A DNA stretch of 64,000 nucleotides from NCBI RefSeq assembly GCF_001641265.1, contig NW_020167522.1:682001-746000 (forward strand). The letters are read 5' to 3'. The position numbers were made by a program, and so were the translations under genes. Position 1 is the first letter of the stretch. The number at the start of each line of letters is the position of its first letter. Below are positions 1-12,279 of the stretch, piece by piece. The DNA comes from Pseudogymnoascus destructans (lineage: Eukaryota; Ascomycota; Leotiomycetes; Thelebolales; Thelebolaceae). Below the pieces are notes generated by a model. The model was given only the letters and a program-made list of their open reading frames with translations. It had not been told where the DNA came from and searched no databases.

Positions 1-130
1 GTGTATAGGGGAGATTTAAAGGAGAATGGAATAGTGTAGTGCAATATACAAGAGTAATGTATAATATGATAATAGGTAAGTTTATAGGATTTGTTAGGGT
101 AATAAATTAATTTTTGAGGAAAGATGAATA
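1..130. other. AT-rich left flank, no gene seen
   Basis: This is AT-rich sequence rich in ATA/TAA steps with no ORF of note. It ends in the TA dinucleotide (129-130) that forms the left target-site duplication of the pogo-like element that follows. It looks like decayed repeat DNA. Confidence 0.5.
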
Positions 131-176
131 ACGTACATGTATAGCGAAAGCGCCAAACAAGCGAAAGCGCCAAAAT
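131..176 (+). repeat. left terminal inverted repeat of P1 copy 1
   Basis: The repeat begins ACGTACATGTATAGCGAAAG. It contains the motif GCGAAAGCGCCAAA twice in tandem with a short spacer, a likely double transposase-binding site. It matches the reverse complement of 1029-1074 at all 46 positions. Confidence 0.95.
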
Positions 177-228
177 GATGCGGTGACCAAACCCCCCAAC
201 TAAATGTTAAATTCCTCAACAACAAAAC

Positions 229-968
229 ATGCCCCATAAAAACGATGAAAGCCAATTAGTGCTAGCTATCCAGGCTATGCAAAGCGACCCAAAGTTACGC
301 CTTCGAGTTGCTGCTAGGATCTATTCTGTGGACCACTGCAAGCTAGGTCGTCGTCTAGAAGGTGTACCTTCACGATGCGATATCCAAGCCAACTCACGGA
401 AATTAACTAACCTAGAGGAGTCCGTCCTTGTTCAGTATATACTCGACCTAGCTGCCAAAGGAAGTTAAGGACACCAACGCCTCCAAGCTCCCGCCCAGGT
501 ACTGCTCAACCTTGGGTTTCTCAGACACCAAACAACCCAATTGAAGCTATGTCACAGTCTACATTTATTAAAACTCGGATTTCACGCCATCAAAATAGCT
601 CTTCAACCTCAATCTATGCAGCTGTTGACCAGTTTACAAAGGGTGCATCGCAAATAATGCATCAATTAGCACTGCTAAAGGGAGAGAACCAAAACCTACG
701 ACAGGCAAATGAAGTACTAAGCAAGCGCCGGAGAGCTAGGAAAACACGACTACAGCAAGGAGGATCACTTAGTCAACAAGGGGCGCAAGAGCTACAGGAT
801 GAGAGGGATGTTGTGCAGCAGGTAGAGCAGGAAATAAGGGCAAGCCGTGGTCGGAAGCCAAGGGAAGAAACCCGTGCCCGTCGCTGTGGCAAGTGTGGTG
901 AGACTGGGCACAATGCGCGCACGTGTCAGATTGTAATAGACACCTCTGAGGAAGAGGACTCCGAGTAG
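229..968 (+). pseudogene. pogo-like transposase remnant, DDE core deleted
   Basis: The first part (229-468) encodes the N-terminal helix-turn-helix (Psq/CENP-B-like) region, including the stretch AARIYSVDHCKLGRRLEGV. The second part (about 463-968, another frame) begins KLRTPTP and continues through PWVSQTPNNPIEA to a C-terminal CCHC zinc knuckle, CGKCGETGHNARTC, and an acidic tail. A related full C-terminal half at 60599-61861 shows what is missing: about 300 residues carrying the catalytic DDD triad. The two fragments cannot make a catalytic transposase. They could still make a DNA-binding peptide of 79 residues. Confidence 0.88.
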
Positions 969-1028
969 TTTCAATTGATTTCTAATGTTGTGGTAGATTT
1001 ATCGCAATGTTTGTCGTGAGGGTAGATA

Positions 1029-1074
1029 ATTTTGGCGCTTTCGCTTGTTTGGCGCTTTCGCTATACATGTACGT
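1029..1074 (-). repeat. right terminal inverted repeat of P1 copy 1
   Basis: This is the exact reverse complement of 131-176 and is followed by the TA duplication at 1075-1076. The absence of any mismatch suggests a recent insertion or a copy protected from RIP by its small size. Confidence 0.95.
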
Positions 1075-1076
1075 TA

Positions 1077-1614
1077 TCTTTACATACAAATTACTAACCA
1101 GCAATACTCATTGCTTCCCCTCGCTTCGAGTTGCCGCACATTGCTTCCACCCACGATTATCGACTTAACGGATTATGACTGTAATCATGACTAGTTATTC
1201 ATGATTATAAATCATGATTATGATTATGCGCTTTGTAAATAATCATGATTATGATTACGACCTAATAATCATGATTATAATTGATTTTCACCCCGGGTGG
1301 AGGGGTTGGTCTGTCAGCGTGACTACTACAATGGATTGATGATCGCCAAGGCGATTTTTGCTGAGCGTGGAAATTAGTAAGATTAAAGTTATGGCAGGTA
1401 TATTCAGGTCCGCATATAGTTCTATAAGGTAACTGTGGATAGGGGTAGATGAGGAATGCTCCATGTGATCACGGCTTCTTGATGCTTTCATTATGGATCG
1501 TCATTACAAGTAAACGCTCGTCGTTAAACGCTAATTTGCGATTGTATGTACCGCAAGAAGGATATACGCTACCCATGCAAAACCGATTCCTTGAATGATT
1601 AACTCCTCCCCCCC
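1077..1614. other. spacer with ATCATGAT-type short repeats
   Basis: No gene is seen. Between about 1177 and 1290 the motif AATCATGATTAT and close variants recur several times, built on the palindrome ATCATGAT. This is probably a decayed simple repeat or a MITE end. The rest is unremarkable 3' flank of the HECT gene. Confidence 0.5.
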
Positions 1615-4600
1615 CTACGCAAACCCAAACCCCTTCGCATTCTCCAGCGCCATACTCAGCTTCCTCCTCAGTGTCTCCCTATCCTTATACTCCGGTAGCA
1701 AAAGCGTCCCATAGCAGGTATAGCTCGTCGGCAGCCTCCCCCTTCCTACATGCCCCTCCGTGCCTTCCCCCTCTTCCTCCTCTGCCACATCCCCCTCTTC
1801 CCCCTCCCCATTCCTCTGCACTACAAACACTAGATTGCGCATCCCACCCACGGGCACGCGATCGCTAGCCGTCACAAACTCAAGGAGTCGCTTCTTCTCC
1901 TCCGTCCCAAAGCGGCGCACCACAGACCAAAAGTCCTTGATGGCGCGGTGATCGGCGTCCCAGCCGACGTAGCGCGCGTACCGCCGCAGCTCAGCAACAT
2001 CGATGTCCTGCACGCCCTCGACGGTGGATTGGAGGAGAGAGGGCGTGAAGAGCGCGAGGGAGCGCGGCTCGAGACAGGTCAGGAAACCGCGCTGGAAGGC
2101 GCCGAATTGGGGGGCAACGGAGAGGGTAGCGAGGTGCGAGATGTAGTCGCTGACGTAGTCGTTGCGGTTCGAGGCGTCAACCATGGGCGCTTCGGCGGCC
2201 TCGGAGGCGAGCTCCGAGGAGATCTTGGTGTGGGAGAGGGAGGCGAATTGGGGCCAGGGTGAGGGGCTGGGCGCGGACATGTCGATGGAAACTGGGGCTC
2301 CGAAGACGTTGGCGCTGAACTCGTAGGTTCGGCAAAAGACATCAGAAACCAGGCCATCCTTCTCGTCCCACTCCAAGAGGGAGGTGAGGCCAGCAGCTAG
2401 CTCGGGCCAGCCATCTTCAATGTGGTGCAGTTCGGTGACAGGTTGGTTCAGGAGCTTTCGGTAGAGAACCTTGGGGAAGGTGACTGGGAGGGTCAATCCA
2501 TTGTAGATGGCGAGACCAACCAGGAGGCCAATGAGTTCGAATTTCCACAACGGTTCCGGTGAGCTAGCTTGGAACCAGATCATCTTCGTCCGCTCATCAA
2601 TCGTGAACGCGCCGTAATCCGGATTCAGTGCTTCTGCAATCGCCAGACGGAAGAACTCTTGCTGGACACCTCCAGAATCGGACCCTTCTTCGCCTGCTTC
2701 CTCGCCCAGCTTGATCTTTAGCGGTCTGAGCAGCTCTCTCTCCTCGCGTCTCCACAGCTTATCGAAAGCATCCACGAGAACATGGCTACGGCGAATTTGT
2801 AGAACCAGAAACTTCGACGTTGCGACACGGAGTTTCTCATTAAGATGATCCCTCCGGGCGGGGTCTGTGACAAGGCTCCATTGTGAAGAGTATGCGATCG
2901 TAGTAACACGGATACTCATAGTTCCGGCAGAGTCAAATGCGCTACTCATTCTTGAAAAGTTAATAGCCCTGAAATACGTAACAAGGCTGGCTTTACTGAA
3001 GAGGAACGGGTAGTCGAGGAGGTGAACAGACTTCCTATTAGGCGCAAATGTCAACCATTCGAGCGGCATCTCCGTGGAATCTAAGCGGTCCGCAAAGAAT
3101 TCCGCGCGAAAGTTCTGCTCCGTGAGAAGAAGCGGTTTGCGCCTGTCATATATTGCCTTGACGAGCGCTAACGCTCCTCCAAACGCGCCATCAGCGGGAA
3201 CGATTGCCGTCGCTTTCCAATCCTGCAGTATAACTGTTCGCGCCCAGTCGATGAGTATCGTTGCTGACCTCGTTTCATCGGGCAATCGCTGCGTGTCTGG
3301 TGAGGGCGGTGATCTCTCAATGTCAAATGATTCCAAGGACTCGAGAACATCATCCAAGATGTCAGTGCGCTGTACCAGCCCTACGCTCTCCCAGTTATTA
3401 AGCTGCTCCAGTTCCTGGAAACAACGCCTCGCAGAAATTGCTGCAAATAGTCGCCGAGCTAATCTGAGAGCCAACTCGTTGGAGAGAACATCATCGAGTC
3501 TGAGGGCATAATCTGATGCATACGGGTAGTGGCGAGTATAGGACAACCCTCTTCCCCGTGATAGAGATGCTGGGCGCGTGACGAATAAGTTTTGCGAGTA
3601 TGGAGCAGCTGCAACCAAAGCATGTAGGCATATGATCATAATTTTTGAGGCCTCTTCCTTTGTCGTAGAGGAACCGGTGTGCGAGTCGCCGCCGAGTTGT
3701 TGGTTCCCTACATCTTGTATGTCTGAAAGCTGCCGAGGCATATCGTACAAGTCTGCAGCTACACTCCAAAGCCCATCGAATAGAACATCAAACGCAACCC
3801 TGCTTATGCGCGCTAGACAATATGTCAACGTTCTGCTATCCAAGAGAACATTTGATTCTGTTGAAAATGACCGGATTAGAGCTTTGCGGTCGCTAAGCAC
3901 ATAGAACAGGCTCTGTTCTGCAAAAATCTTCCAGGCCTTTGCTGTGTTTGGCTGCCGCTGGATCTTTAACTTTGGCGGACGGGACATTGCTTTACATAGC
4001 CTCGCCTCATCCATAGAAGATATGCCGCCTGTCTTGAAGTTGAGTATACCGTCAGCCAACAGGATATTGCAGATAAGTTCAATACTATCTACTGTCAATG
4101 TGCTGAGTGACTGCGGTAAATTCTCATCTTTTGGATTCTCCGATTCACTTGGTTGAGACTCTTGCCTGGCCTTCTCAGATGCGTTGAAGACTGACGCGCC
4201 CTTAGCCAGATCGCCTCCGAGTCCCAAACCAACCATACTAGTGACACCAGATGTCTTTGACGATGCCAGTTCGTTTCCTCTCGGTGCTGGCAGCGGAGTC
4301 TCTTGGGTTGCAAAAGTAGTAGCAGCTTTGATGCTTGGGGACAGGCCAATCCGAGACTTTTTTGACGATATGGAGCTGTGGCTATCACTCGATCTGCGGC
4401 GTTGCGACATACCATCTTCAGAAAACGAGCCTCTTCTGTGTAGTTTCACGGATTTGTCGTGTTCGCTAGAGTCGCGTCGTCTAACTTCGGGTAAGACAGC
4501 AGAATTCAAAGGCTTGAAAGCTGGCGGTGGCGGAGACGACGCCAGGTCACTGCGCCGACGATGTCTGTTGTGACCAGAAGTGGCACTTGTGGATTGCCTA

Positions 4601-5682
4601 TCCGCACTTGTCCCATCATTTGTCGCAGTACCTGGTGTTCCGGATTTCGACTTATATCGTATGCTTTCCGATGCCGGCAACGACCCGAGTATATCGCCTT
4701 CTTGTAAAGTTGGGAGAGTTTGTTGTCCAACATTTTTCGGCTCGGTATCTCCTTGGGATGCCGCGGGCGGCGTTTCGGTCGGATTTGGCCCCGGATCACT
4801 CGAAAGGAAATTTCTCATGACCGTCAACGACGAGGCCAACGATCCAAAACTGGTAGGTGTCAACCATTCCAACATTTTCATGGCATCCGTGTTGAATACG
4901 TTTTGTACGAAGGACCTGGGGTCTATCTTCACCGATTGCTTGTCCAAATGTGAGCTCAATGATATGTCATCAACTTGGCCATCCTCACGACTTAGTATAA
5001 GTAGTGGCTTATCTCGCGTTACATCTGCGCCCGAGTTTTGCCCCTCGGAAGATGGTCGAGGGAGTCGTTCTGATTTTGCCCCGGAGCGCCTCCTGTTGGA
5101 GTCTTCTACCAGCAAGTCGACAGCTTCTCTTTCGAGGCCATCGTTGTCAACACTCTTTCTGGTATCGCCAGAGCGAGCTTTGGTATGTTGTGATGCGGGG
5201 GGGTTCCCAGGTTGTTTGGGTTCGGGGTATGCGTTCATGTGAGGGCAAAGCGCGGATTCGGGGTCGTCTTGGGTTGCTAAATGGCACGCCAGGGTCCTGG
5301 CACTGGTAGCATTGTATCTTCGAATAGGCTTTGCGCCAGCGACTCGTCTGCGATAGGTAAAGCAGGTAGCTGTCGTACAGTAAGGCACCCGACAGCCATA
5401 TCGTATCTGGAGGATGAATCTATTCGAATCTATTAGTGATGCCGAACCAAATGGGCGGCGGGTCAATGCTTACCTCTCGACCAGGAGCTGGAAATTATAG
5501 CGCCTGCTGGCACGGTATATGCTATACACCCGCTGAGGATCCCTCACGTCGACAGCGTTCTCCAGGAGCTCCGGAGGCGCGTCGGGCGGCAGATGTGGAA
5601 AGGAAGGTGTCTGCGCTGTCCACAAGGCTGACAGTACCTGGGGGTCGACATTGAAGCCGTTGGCGGGCGTATCGCGAGTCAT
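1615..5682 (-). CDS. HUL4-like HECT-type E3 ubiquitin-protein ligase
   Basis: The two exons are 5682-5474 and 5419-1615, with a 54 bp intron at 5420-5473 (GTAAGC...GAATAG on the minus strand). Splicing joins LLVER to FILQIRYGCR in frame and gives about 1337 residues. The N-terminus has a Cys-rich AZUL-like zinc region (YGCRVPYC...CF...CPH), followed by a long Ser-rich disordered stretch. The C-terminal third is a HECT domain. It shows EEGSDSGGVQQEFFRL in the N-lobe and LPTSYTCYGTLLLPEY in the C-lobe, where the Cys is the thioester-forming catalytic residue, and it ends ENAKGFGFA. HECT ligases pass ubiquitin from an E2 to a substrate; HUL4 relatives act in nuclear RNA and protein quality control in yeast. 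An upstream ATG at 5862 is in frame, but it would include sequence with tetranucleotide repeats that looks like 5'UTR, so 5682 is preferred. Confidence 0.88.
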
Positions 5683-6441
5683 AACATGGATGTGAAGAGG
5701 ATGGCCTGTGGAGGTCGAGCCTTCACCGGTGGCGATATGGATACGTTTGTAAGGATGTATGTATGTATGTACGAAGGATGAAGTTGGGGGGCTTCTATGA
5801 TCGACGTTGGAGTAAGAGCTGTCAGGGCAAGACGAGGACAGCTCTTGGCAATTTTGGGCCACTCCACACCCGCAAGCACCGGCAATGGTTCCGGATCAAT
5901 AATACTCTAGCTTCATCTCACTCCAAAGTCGATTCCAATGTACATACAATTATTATGTAGTGGTATGCAGAGTTGTCAGAACTTCAGCTTTAGCTTTAAG
6001 GGTTTCCAAGTCTTGAATTCTTCGCCTGGCTGTAAAATGTGCCAAGCCACCCGCGCCTCGCCATCGCCGCTTGTGGCCCTGACGCGCTTATCGCAACACA
6101 CAATTATTCCCAATTATCGCCAGCATAAAAAAATTAAATACCCGAATTACCTGGTTTCTATTCACCCATTAGAATGACTTCATCCCTATTTACCTAAGCC
6201 AAGAATAATTATTCAGATCTCCAAGCCTTTACTCGTCCTATTAAACTAGCCCGGTAGGGCTGGCCGGCGGAGTCACTACTCAAAAACTTATTTTCTTCCT
6301 TTTCCTTCCCCTCCTTCGCCTTATCGATTTCAAAAAAAAAAAAAAAAAAGTTCAGCCTGACCCCGCAACCACATTTCCACAACCTCTTCAACCCACATAC
6401 AACACACAAATAAACAATACACATTCTTGATATACGTCAAG
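5683..6441. promoter_or_regulatory. divergent promoter region between the HECT gene and REI1
   Basis: This is a head-to-head spacer between two genes transcribed outwards. It holds a short TGTA tetranucleotide run near 5757-5772, an A17-type homopolymer near 6333-6349 and pyrimidine-rich sequence just before the REI1 start, as is common in fungal core promoters. No coding sequence is evident. Confidence 0.5.
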
Positions 6442-8149
6442 ATGGCGACCATGGCTGCAAGCCGTCCTTCAGCACCGGGCTTGGGTGCATCAGAGCCTCC
6501 CTCTTCTCACCCATACACCTGCAACACATGTCAAGTTGCTTTCCGCAACAGTGAGCTCCAGCGTGGGCACATGAGGAGCGATTGGCAGTAAGTTCCCTTC
6601 ACTTTCCCCATCTTCCCATCTCAGTTTTCTAACGAAAACAGTCGGTACAACTTGAAGCGCCGTGTCACCTCTTTGCCACCCATCTCATCCGACGTCTTCG
6701 CCGAGAAGGTGGTCGCCGCCCAGGCGTCATCGACCGCCGCTGCCTCGAAGGCCGCATACGAGAAGACATGCGCGGCATGCGAGAAGACATACTTCAGCGA
6801 GAACTCCCTTTACAACCACGTAGGGAGCCAGAAGCACCTCAAGCAGGTTGCGATGCTCCGGAAGTCTAAGAACGGCGCCACTGCCGATGACGCGAGCTCC
6901 GTTGTTAGCTCGCAGGTTACTGCCACCGCGGAAACCGAAACCTCGTCCGAAGAAGAATCGGAGGAAGATGAAGACGAGGAAGAAGTTGCCGAAGTTACAA
7001 AAGACTTGAAGGAGACATCTTTGAACGGTGAGACCGGGGAGAAGTCGGAGGACGCCGGACCAAAGAAGATCGAGGTCCCGTTAATGCGCTGCCTCTTCTG
7101 CAACTACGACTCCCCAACCGTTCTGTTGAACGTAAACCACATGGAGAAAATCCACAACATGTTCATCCCAGAACGTAACTACTTGGTGGATTTGGATGGA
7201 TTGATTGCCTCTTTGTTCGAGAAGATCAACATATTACAAGAGTGTCTTACCTGCAGCAGGTATAAGCCGAACGTATTCGGTTTACAAACGCACATGCGCG
7301 ATAAGGGCCACTGCACAATACCCTTTGGCACCGAGGATGAGCAGCTTGAGATTGGCGAGTTCTATGATTTCAGAAGCACATACTCTGATGAAGAGGATGA
7401 TGAAGATGAGTTCGCGGACGAGGCTACCGATCGCAAGGCGGGCGGTGGTGTCAAACTTGGAGCCCGACGCACAGCTAAGAACGCCGATGGTGACGAGGAG
7501 ATGGAGGATCCTGAGGGATGGGAGACTGATAGTTCAACGTCTTCTTTGGATTCCGATGACCTTACAGCCGTGCCCCTCGCATCGCACGAGCACCGCTACG
7601 AGAAGTTGGATCGCCACCCACATCACTCTTCGGAAGATCCTAGGCCTCATAAGAACACTGATGGCTTCCACTCTCACGCTCATAAACACAGGCACGCGGC
7701 CTACTATTCCGACTACGAACTCCACCTTCCGTCTGGACGCGCTGTTGGACACAGATCCCTCGCTAGGTATTACAAACAGAACCTCCACAACCACCCATCT
7801 CCTGCAGAGCGTCAAGAGCAGTACTTGATCGAGGCCGCGAGGGGCTCGGATGACGAAGAGGAGGTCGACGAGAGAGTGGCGCGCCGCAGCGACAGGGAGC
7901 GTGGCAGAGCACTCAACACACGTGCGAACGGCGGTAGAGGCATGATGGGTGTTTCCGAGACGAAGAAGAAGGAGGTTGCTGTCCTTGAAAAGCGTGCTAG
8001 AAAGCAGGAGTTCTACGACCGCCAAAAGTTCAACTGGGGCAACAACAAGCAGAGCAACTCCCAAAAGCATTTCAGAGTAAGTTACCTTATTCAGCACTGT
8101 CATTTTTGCGGTTTGCTAACATTATATCCAGGATCCTCTCTTGCAATGA
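6442..8149 (+). CDS. REI1: REI1-like C2H2 zinc-finger 60S ribosome biogenesis factor
   Basis: Three exons are read: 6442-6587, 6642-8076 and 8132-8149. Introns of 54 and 55 bp have GTAAGT donors and CTAAC branch sites at 6629-6633 and before 8131. The spliced protein is about 532 residues. There are four C2H2 fingers: CNTC...H...H across the first intron, CAACEKTYFSENSLYNHVGS, CLFCNYDSPTVLLNVNH and CLTC...HMRDKGH. The stretch MRSDWHRYNLKRRV created by splicing exons 1 and 2, and the C-terminal HFRDPLLQ created by exon 3, are REI1 hallmarks. Yeast Rei1 works in the cytoplasm to release Arx1/Alb1 and probe the exit tunnel of pre-60S subunits. Acidic stretches follow the second finger and the fourth finger. 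The last exon codes for only five residues. Confidence 0.95.
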
Positions 8150-8837
8150 TTCATCGTTTTCTTCCAGGCATGGCAAAAGGGAGCATGCCAAGGTGGGGTG
8201 GGGATGGGTTTGGCATATCTGCCAACTTTGTGAGTTTCTAAATCGGTTCACTCGATCGTCTTCACTACTTCACGGCATAACAAGAATTTCTATCCTTGCC
8301 CAAGCCTCCAACGATTTGTCTTGTCTCGGGTGGTGATTACTGTGCCTGGCCTGTGTGATGACCAAACCTGCAGGACAAAAAGCCAAGAAAAAATAAATCC
8401 ATGCGTAGCTGAACTTCTCGATCCAGTAGAGGTAGTAAAAGTATGTGTTGAGTGGAGTATTTGCTCCCCGAAAAATGTGAACTGTAACCTGCATGCTCAT
8501 TAGCATTATTTCCCCCAAAGCGAGCGTCTGTCAAACAATTGGGGTTTAAGTCCGAACTACTTAATCCGCTGGACCCGCTCACTCGTCCAATCAACGCTAA
8601 GTCGCAATTATCCCCGAATGCACGTCCCCTATCATTCGCATCTTCCCGAAAGATCTTCCCAACCTAAACTTTCTCCATACTGTGCTGTTCCTCCTATTCA
8701 CCTCTTCAGCGTGCCCACTGCCGATCTTTCGCTGACGCATCTTCTTTTTCTTTTCTGCCCCTTTTTATACCTCGTTTATTAAATACAACAGCGAACCCAC
8801 AGATGCTCAACGGAGGCCTCCTACATCTCAGTGCGTA
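8150..8837. other. intergenic region, REI1 3' flank and promoter of the next gene
   Basis: No ORF shows protein-like conservation features. The last 200 bases before 8838 are CT-rich, with a TTTTTATACC stretch near 8763, consistent with a fungal promoter. Confidence 0.4.
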
Positions 8838-10683
8838 ATGGCCGAGCAAATCTCCACTCCAGGGTCCGCCGCCGACTCCTCCATCTCCAAACCTGCAGCC
8901 AACCCCAACAACGCCCCTAAGGACAGGTCGTGTCCCTTCTGCCAGCAGCCCTTCACCTCCTCATCTCTCGGCCGACATCTCGACCTTTACATCAAAGAGA
9001 AGAACCCCAAACCTGCAGATGGCGTCCACGATGTCGACGAGATCCGAAAGATGCGCGGCACCATCACGCGCCGACAGCCCCGCAACAGCACTTCACGGCG
9101 CGACAGTACTCCCGCCGGGACCCCTCGCGGGGGGGCGAGCGGAAGCCCACATACAAATGGCACGCCGATGCAGAGCCCAAGCATGGTGACGAGGCAGCCG
9201 ATGGTAGATCATAAGGGGAAGGTTAAGACGACCCTGAATGCTGCGACTTGGCATAGCACAGGGGTTATTAACAATATCCCGCTTGTGAATCAGCGGAATG
9301 ACTTGAATAGCGGCGAGGGTAGTGATAGGGAGGGAAAGCGCTTCCCAAATAGACACATGCTAGCAAAGAGCACATTTGATCAGAAGCAGAAGATGGTAGA
9401 GGCACTAGATAACGCCCGGGCAGCGGAATTGGCACTTCGTGAGATTCTAGGAAGCATCAGGGCTGCTGTGTAAGTTCCAAGTTTACCCACGTCTATGACA
9501 CCGAACTAACTTATATCCCAGCGCAACGGTTCAACCACACGAGTCGCCGTTCGACTTCGACCCTCTTTCCCTTGACTTCCCGACACTCTGCCTTACCTGC
9601 CTCCCTCCGCCCCCAACAATCAACCAGCTCACACCGCTCTCCTCCGTCTCGACCTCCTGGACCATCACACCTCCCGTCGAACCCCAATACGACTCCCTAA
9701 CGAACTTCTTCCGCGATGCCTTCCACCACACCAGAGTCACCCGTGCCATAAACAACGCCAAACCCCCCCACCCCGACGACGTCCTCTACGCCCACCACGC
9801 CAGCCCCGCCATGCAAGCCTCTCTCAACGCCAGCGCCCAAGAATTCGAAGACAAAGTAAACGCCCACGTCCACGCCTCCTTCTCCTTCTGGATGTCCCTC
9901 CCGCCGCCCAACCGCGCCGAGCTCTGGAAACTCGAGCTCGCCCGCGCCGTGGGGCAGAAGGACCAGCAAATCACCTCGCTCAACGAGAAGCTCGAGGCTA
10001 GCGCACAGGAGAACCAGCATCTGCACCAGCAGGTCGAGTATCTCAGTCGCTGCCAGCAGCCTCGCGAGTTCCAGATGCGGCCACCGAGCACAATGCACAT
10101 CAGCAAGCGCACGGCTGTCGAGTTGGCTGAGATGGGACTGCGCGGCGGCTCTGTCGGATGGAGTCTCAGCGATCCGGACGAGAACCTGCAGAAGCGTATT
10201 GAGTCTGCCGTTGGCCGCTGGCGCGAGGTCGTGCGTAGCAGTCGCGGTGGGGGGATGCAGGGGCAACGCAGCTTGAGTGGCCAGCTGCAGAATGGGCCGC
10301 CAGATGGGGCGGGCGACGATATGGACGTTGATGCTGATGGCGATGCGGATGCGGATGCGGATGCTGACGCGGATGAAGAGCACTACGCCGGTGCGCAGAT
10401 CCAGGAGCAGCTATCACAGGGGTCGTCGCGAGCACCGGAGGCGCCGATGGGCGCGTATTCACATAACCCTGGCGCGGTGAGAAATGGTGGGGGAATGCAG
10501 ATGCAGGGTGGTAATGGAGGGATGCAGATGCAGCAGGGGAATAATGGGGGCATGCAGATGCAACAGGGCTCTCATGGGGGTGCTGGACATGAGAATGCGA
10601 ATGGGGGTGTGGGGAGGCGACAGGGGAATATGATTGCGGCGCAGAATGGACGTGCTGGGGGGAGAACGTACCCGCCATACTGA
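8838..10683 (+). CDS. conserved-type coiled-coil protein with N-terminal zinc-finger-like motif, function unknown
   Basis: Two exons, 8838-9469 and 9522-10683, are joined over a 52 bp intron (GTAAGT...CTAAC...CCCAG), giving about 597 residues. Residues about 30-50 carry a C-x2-C...H motif (SCPFCQQPFTSSSLGRHLDLY) that resembles an RAD18/UBZ-type or single-zinc finger. The middle contains a DPLSLDFPTL...FFRDAF segment and a coiled coil (QKDQQITSLNEKLEASAQEN). The C-terminus is low complexity: an Asp/Ala alternating run coded by repeated GATGCG/GATGCT, then MQMQQGNNGG-type repeats. The ordered N-terminal and central parts look like a real conserved fungal protein, but I cannot name it. Confidence 0.8.
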
Positions 10684-12279
10684 GGCGCCTCCGCTAGCTG
10701 TCGGTTCGAAGCACTTTGAAACAAGGGGGAGTAAGATAGAGGAAGAGTACTTCCGGCGAAGGCTTTTGAACATATATACCAGGACGGGAGTTTTCTTGGC
10801 ATTGTTTCCTTAATTTTGGCCGGTTGAAAACAAGCGGGTTAGGGTTTTTGTATATCAGTGTGTTTTATTAACTTTTCGCATCTTTGGGCGATGGGCTTTT
10901 TGCGGGATATAAAATAGGACGCAAGGAGGATGGGATTGATTGGGCGATAACAGTCAGATCTCAACAGTCGATCGGAGGGTTGAGTGCTGGCTTTATATAG
11001 TACAGTACAGTATAAATACCTAATACACCCATATTACATATTACATTGGGCATCATCCCAAACTAAGCTATTATTTTGCAGTGATTTTATGCCAGTTCGT
11101 CAAGGACCTTTCTCAAGATGCCAGCTTCTATTGCATCCGGCTCTTCGAGCCATCGTGGTTCTTCAGGGGCGCCGGGAGTAGCTACGCGGAGGTAGAAAAG
11201 GGAGTGGTGGTGGGAAATGGAGCGGCGGTAAGAAACGGAATGATGGCAAGAAATGGAGTGGTAGTAAGAATCGGAGCGGGTGGCCAGGGTTAACTCCAAG
11301 TATGCTGTCAATTTCATCGTCGATGTGCATAGCTCTGCTCAGCTCGAATCCCGGCTCGCCATACATCTGCCGTAGCGGATGCGGATGCAATCATCGCATT
11401 GTCTCCGACATCAACGGTCGATAGCTCTGTGTTAATTGCAGCCCAATATTTGCTGAGGCTGAGGTAGTAAGCGCGGGAGACTTTGAGCGAAAGGGGGAAT
11501 GGAGGCAGCCGCGAAAGACACTGCCTAGCAGTTGAGGGATATTGCTGCTGCTGCAAAGCGGGCAGACACTTCTGCGTCATCTAGAAGCTCCGGAATTTGA
11601 GTGATCAAACAACGGCAACATCCCCATGGGATACTATCTACATCGTTAGTGCAAACGAAGCCTGCAAATCCGATCTCTCATCTCATCACACGGAGCAGCT
11701 GCAAGCACCACTCCCCTTCTTACCATCGCATATCTTGCCACCCCTTTGTTTCTCACTATCCCCTTTCTTGCCATCGCCCCTCTTCGTCACCGTCACCCCC
11801 TCTCACCACTACTGCCTGCGTATGTTAAGCTGCCGTTCCCAAAACATACCATTACAGCCAATAATAAAATAATGATGTTGTTCATTGGGTTGACTGCGGA
11901 TGATGACAGCAACCAAGTAAAGTATGCCCAGTTCCGATTGTGGCTAGGACATAGAATCCTGTTTAAATGTTAGGTTATGCTTTGCGAATGGTCGAGGCGG
12001 CGAACACAAGAAGACCAGTTCATTCAACCTCTGTCAAATCTTAGTTGGTCGTTTTCGCATCTGGGTCTTGAGAATTTACGCATCGTGTTCAAACAAGTAG
12101 ACAACCCCAAAACAATTTGGATGAACACACATAAACTACCAATGATATGAATTGACTATTGTTCTATTGTTCTATCCCAGAGCCTGTCTATGGTGTTATC
12201 TATTCATCGCAGAAAACACAATTGCTCAAAAGCGCCGACACTGCCACTATCACACTCCCAATATCATATCCCAGAAACC
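10684..12279. other. 1.6 kb intergenic region, possible small minus-strand gene
   Basis: The region is mostly featureless. On the minus strand at about 11580-11087 two overlapping frames look weakly protein-like: one starts MTQKCLPALQQQQYPSTARQ and the other ends EEPRWLEEPDAIEAGILRKV. They are in different frames and I find no convincing intron to join them. A heptad-like repeat, TCC-ATT-TCT/TAC-CAC-type codons, runs through 11190-11280. It may be a decayed or species-specific gene. Confidence 0.3.

Larger units (their letters stand above)
131..1074 (+). mobile_element. pogo/Fot1-type DNA transposon, internally deleted (family P1, copy 1)
   Basis: The element is 944 bp long and bounded by perfect 46 bp terminal inverted repeats (131-176 and 1029-1074). 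A TA duplication flanks it at 129-130 and 1075-1076, the hallmark of Tc1/mariner/pogo transposition. Inside are the two ends of a transposase gene: an N-terminal DNA-binding part and a C-terminal zinc-knuckle part. The whole DDE catalytic core is gone. The deletion junction lies near 460-466, within AAAGG, and the two parts are in different frames. The intact ends mean it could be moved in trans by a full-length relative, so it is a MITE precursor type. A second, RIP-altered copy lies at 25595. Confidence 0.93.

Noticed and set aside
2079..5242. Long plus-strand and alternative-frame ORFs over the HECT gene (for example 4580-5242 +)
   Set aside because: They overlap the clearly conserved HECT coding frame, lack motifs and follow the codon bias of the real gene on the other strand.
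7534..8103. 189-codon minus-strand ORF over REI1
   Set aside because: It is a shadow of the REI1 coding sequence, which has recognisable zinc fingers and splice sites.
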